Of a stretch of DNA of 5,694 nt, positions 4,757 to 5,694 are shown in pieces; the first letter of the stretch is position 1; every line of letters starts with the position of its first letter. Where the stretch lies: positions 1 to 5,694 of the forward strand of contig DAIEMM010000425.1 in assembly GCA_027349605.1 (NCBI GenBank), given 5' to 3'. The position numbers and the translations under genes are program-made. This stretch comes from Anaeromyxobacteraceae bacterium (GTDB taxonomy: Bacteria; Myxococcota; Myxococcia; Myxococcales; Anaeromyxobacteraceae). The notes under the pieces were generated by a model that did no database searches, was not told the origin of the DNA, and saw only the letters and a list, made by a program, of their open reading frames with translations.

Positions 4757-5619
4757 GGAACGGCTCCCCGCATCCGCGCCATCGAGCGCGCGACGATCAC
4801 GTCCACTCCAGCACCACCGAGCCGCCTCCCGGCGAGTTGCCTCGCCGCGGCTCGGGCCGATCGGAGATCGGCGTAGGATCCGACGGTCGTCGGCCCGCTT
4901 CCTGACATTATAGGCGCGGTCGCACCGGCATCTTCAAGCCACCCCAGGAGCACCCGGAGCGAAGGGCGGCGTGCGACGCAGGGCGCCATGAGGTCGTTCT
5001 CGGGACGGCGGGCGGAGGCCTTGCCGCGTCGCGGCACCGCCGGACCGCGGTCCTCGTCGAGCCACCGGTAGGCGTCCCCGGCCCGGATCGCCAGCGCGGG
5101 ATCGCGGGGGTAGAGGAGCACGAGATGGCGCGGCGCCAGGCGAACCGGCCGGAGCCGCTCCCCCCGCCCTCCCGCCCATGCGGGCCCGGACCACAGGAAG
5201 AACGGGACGTCGGAGCCGACCCCGAGCGCCACCTCGGCGAGCAGGCGCCGGTCGCGGACCTTCCAGGCCTGGGCCAGGCAGCGGAGCACCGCTGCGGCGT
5301 CGGCGCTGCCGCCCCCCAGGCCGGCGACCACCGGGATCCGCTTCTCGATCCGGATGTCGACCCGGTCCGGCCGCCCCAGGCGGTCCCGGAGGGACGAGGC
5401 GGCCCGGGCGGCGAGGTTTCCCGGCCCGTCGAGGTCCGGGTGCCCGGGACAGCGGCAGGTCACCGGTCCGGGTCGCACACCCACCGCCACCCGGACCCGG
5501 TCGGCCAGGTCGAGGGGAACGAGGAGGGAGGAGATCTCGTGGAAGCCGTCGGGGCGGGGAGGGCCCACCCGCAGGACCAGGTTCACCTTGGCGTGTGCCG
5601 GACAGGACAGGCGGATCAC
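4708..5619 (-). CDS. ispE: 4-diphosphocytidyl-2-C-methyl-D-erythritol kinase
   Basis: 303 residues, a GHMP kinase. It phosphorylates CDP-methylerythritol at the 2-hydroxyl, the ATP-dependent step of the MEP pathway to isoprenoid precursors. Motifs: CPAHAKVNLVLRVG at 6-19 with catalytic Lys11, RPDGFHE at 22-28, the ATP loop VVAGLGGGSADAA at 97-109, VGSDVPFFL at 134-142 with catalytic Asp137, ENDL at 207-210, and IMSGSGPTTVG at 237-247. The start is GTG at 5619-5617. An in-frame TAG lies four codons upstream (5631-5629) and the conserved N-terminal motif begins almost at once, so no other start is likely. There is no clear SD (only GGGG close to the GTG). The last 20 or so residues (after ARSMARMRG) are not conserved and overlap the start of spoVG. 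It is the first gene of the visible minus-strand run. Confidence 0.96.
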   Translation of the reverse strand: MIRLSCPAHAKVNLVLRVGPPRPDGFHEISSLLVPLDLADRVRVAVGVRPGPVTCRCPGHPDLDGPGNLAARAASSLRDRLGRPDRVDIRIEKRIPVVAGLGGGSADAAAVLRCLAQAWKVRDRRLLAEVALGVGSDVPFFLWSGPAWAGGRGERLRPVRLAPRHLVLLYPRDPALAIRAGDAYRWLDEDRGPAVPRRGKASARRPENDLMAPCVARRPSLRVLLGWLEDAGATAPIMSGSGPTTVGSYADLRSARAAARQLAGRRLGGAGVDVIVARSMARMRGAVPWRSPRSASSRSTRTS

Positions 5620-5645
5620 GCCCCGTTGCTATCACACGAGAGCGC

Positions 5646-5675
5646 TTGCCGCCCCGTCGGCCGGAGGACTACGCT
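5646..5675 (+). promoter_or_regulatory. Weak plus-strand promoter candidate at the right edge
   Basis: TTGCCG (5646-5651, four of six) and TACGCT (5670-5675, three of six) are separated by 18 nt. They would place a start around 5681-5684, at or just before the ATG at 5684. The match is weak and rests mainly on position: it lies in the divergent gap upstream of ispE. Confidence 0.25.
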
Positions 5676-5683
5676 GCGCGGCC

Positions 5684-5694
5684 ATGCAAGAGGC
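5684..5694 (+). CDS. Possible first codons of a divergent gene cut by the right edge
   Basis: An ATG at 5684-5686 begins M-Q-E and then the window ends. It is the only plus-strand ATG in the 75-nt gap beyond the ispE start and lies where a divergent gene could begin. GGAGGA (5663-5668) is 15 nt away, too far for a normal SD. A leaderless start from the weak promoter just upstream is possible. Nothing can be said of its product. Confidence 0.25.

Noticed and set aside
4934..5635. A 233-codon minus-strand frame inside ispE
   Set aside because: It is another frame of ispE with low-complexity Gly/Pro/Arg content; ispE itself has intact motifs.
5620..5683. Search for an ispE promoter in the divergent gap
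   Set aside because: TGATAG/TAGCAA near 5625-5632 match a -10 poorly and no -35 is properly spaced, so none is called.
1..5694. A new defence, mobile or secretion system
   Set aside because: All recognised genes are standard housekeeping genes in a conserved order. There are no transposase, phage, toxin-antitoxin or CRISPR features.

Overview
This is a very G+C-rich bacterial window holding a compact minus-strand run of eight housekeeping genes. Read in the direction of transcription (right to left) the order is ispE, spoVG, prs, rplY (ctc-type bL25), pth, rpsF, rpsR, rplI. The lineage call is inference: SpoVG sits next to prs, a two-domain bL25 precedes pth, and pth runs into rpsF-rpsR-rplI, all at high G+C. 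This fits Myxococcota (Anaeromyxobacter-like) or another high-GC former deltaproteobacterium. No mobile element, CRISPR array, tRNA or rRNA is visible.

Layout. The left edge (1-504, plus strand) carries the 3' part of an unrecognised gene that converges on the operon. A stem-loop inside its last codons looks like the terminator of the minus-strand operon. The ribosomal part follows (530-1869): bL9, a bS18 with a long glycine-rich N-terminal extension, and bS6. Gaps are 9 and 2 nt, and strong Shine-Dalgarno (SD) sequences precede each of the three. A 94-nt gap before rpsF holds a GC-rich hairpin flanked by an SD/anti-SD pair. Next come pth (TTG start, 9 nt after rplY) and rplY (1964-3301). The prs-rplY gap (3302-3436) holds the clearest promoter in the window and two inverted repeats. 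prs (3437-4390) has no SD; a perfect 26-bp palindrome abuts its start codon. spoVG (4460-4756) overlaps the end of ispE (4708-5619) by 49 nt. To the right of ispE is a short divergent intergenic region, ending in a possible plus-strand start codon cut by the window edge.

How the genes work together. Most serve translation: three ribosomal proteins of the classic rpsF operon, the 5S rRNA-binding bL25, and the hydrolase that recycles peptidyl-tRNA. prs supplies PRPP for nucleotide, histidine and tryptophan synthesis. ispE is a step of the MEP isoprenoid pathway. SpoVG is a small nucleic-acid-binding regulator. The order ispE-spoVG-prs-ctc-pth matches the Bacillus subtilis cluster ispE-purR-yabJ-spoVG-glmU-prs-ctc-spoVC(pth) with purR, yabJ and glmU absent.

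I see no new multi-gene system. The points worth a second look are regulatory (the palindrome at prs, the rpsF leader, the terminator encoded within a convergent gene) and the low-complexity tails on bS18 and bL25.
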